DNA from: an uncultured Oscillospiraceae bacterium
Lineage (GTDB): Bacteria > Bacillota > Clostridia > Oscillospirales > Ruminococcaceae
DNA: 5,454 bases
Assembly: GCA_900552845.1 (NCBI GenBank)
Contig: USBC01000125.1
Location: forward strand, 1-5,454
Reading direction: 5' to 3'
The position numbers were made by a program, and so were the translations under genes. Positions 5,153-5,454 of this stretch are shown here, in pieces (positions within the stretch are counted from its first letter, which is position 1; each line of letters opens with the position of its first letter). Under the pieces are notes generated by a model, which was given only the letters and a program-made list of their open reading frames with translations, ran no database searches and was not told the DNA's origin.

Positions 5153-5454
5153 AACTGACCATCGGACATCTGTACCCCGACCTGCTGAACCTGTACGGCG
5201 ACGGCGGTAACGTGCGCGTGCTGCAGCAGCGCCTGGCATGGCGCGGCATCCCCGTGGAGATTCGTCGCGTGAACCACGGCGACGCCATCGACCTTTCCGG
5301 CGTCGACCTGATCATGATGGGCGGCAGCCCCGACCGCGAGCAGAAGCTGGCCAGTGCCGACATCGTGGCCATGCGCGACCAGCTTGACGCATACGTGCAG
5401 GACATGGGCCCGCTGCTTGCCATTTGCGGCAGCTACCAGATGCTGGGCCGCGAG
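5149..5454 (+). CDS. gatD: GatD-like lipid II isoglutaminyl synthase, glutaminase subunit (3' end cut off)
   Basis: The frame is open from ATG 5149 to the window edge (102 codons). The N-terminus MKLTIGHLYPDLLNLYGDGGN (1-21) is characteristic of GatD, followed by MMGGSPDREQ (56-65) and the class I amidotransferase nucleophile elbow LLAICGSYQMLG with Cys93, matching the Cys94 nucleophile of S. aureus GatD. The catalytic His would lie beyond the window. GatD supplies ammonia from glutamine to MurT, and together they amidate D-Glu of lipid II in the cytoplasm. MurT is not seen upstream, although murT-gatD is the usual order. The start overlaps the ABC ATPase stop (ATGA) with an ideal Shine-Dalgarno site. 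Codon use differs sharply from the rest of the window: about 87% GC at third positions, all 10 Asp as GAC, all 4 Tyr as TAC. Identity is secure; its linkage to the upstream operon is doubtful. Confidence 0.88.
   Translation, partial: MKLTIGHLYPDLLNLYGDGGNVRVLQQRLAWRGIPVEIRRVNHGDAIDLSGVDLIMMGGSPDREQKLASADIVAMRDQLDAYVQDMGPLLAICGSYQMLGRE

Noticed and set aside
1..5454. CRISPR array, tRNA, rRNA, insertion sequence or attachment site
   Set aside because: No regularly spaced repeats, no cloverleaf or CCA-ended tRNA-like sequence, no transposase or integrase motifs and no terminal inverted repeats were found on either strand.
4301..5454. A fused ATPase-amidotransferase protein
   Set aside because: The two frames overlap by ATGA in different registers, with a stop codon at 5150-5152, so they are separate proteins.

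Overview
The window looks like a piece of an anaerobic, gut-type Clostridia (Firmicutes) chromosome of moderately high GC. The reasons are purine-rich Shine-Dalgarno sites in front of most genes, tightly packed or overlapping genes, intrinsic hairpin-plus-T terminators, a consensus sigma-A promoter, and a FeoB of the form I associate with Clostridia (MGLTGSSTG N-terminus, NSFVPCNGRFPT gate motif). This placement is inferred from sequence style, not from a search.

Layout: the last codons of an unidentified gene (1-53) end at an intrinsic terminator (71-103). A promoter and a long structured leader precede an XdhC/CoxI-family molybdenum-cofactor accessory protein (321-1112, +). A terminator hairpin at 1128-1162 lies between xdhC and the convergent ferrous iron uptake operon feoA-feoB (3569 to 1170, minus strand), in which the feoA stop directly abuts the feoB start. 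A 168-bp divergent intergenic region separates feoA from a plus-strand operon. It carries an exact consensus promoter for a TetR-family regulator, a 16-bp near-perfect dyad, and a candidate minus-strand promoter for feoAB whose elements surround that dyad. The TetR gene (3738-4304) overlaps an ABC transporter ATPase gene (4301-5152) by ATGA. That gene in turn overlaps by ATGA the start of a gatD-like glutamine amidotransferase gene (5149 to the window end).

Most of the window is readable as known families: Moco-enzyme maturation, Fe(II) uptake, a drug/stress-responsive ABC exporter with its own repressor, and peptidoglycan amidation. The oddest place is 5149. The ATPase is expected to be followed by its membrane permease, but a gatD start appears instead, and codon usage changes abruptly there (about 60% to about 87% GC at third positions; Asp 9 GAT/4 GAC before, 0 GAT/10 GAC after). 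This is either an assembly chimera joined at a start codon or a real recombination junction, and it should be settled before any link between ABC export and cell-wall amidation is drawn. The second point of interest is the divergent feoA/tetR control region, where one operator could in principle serve both directions. I see no convincing undescribed system, RNA gene, mobile element or CRISPR array.
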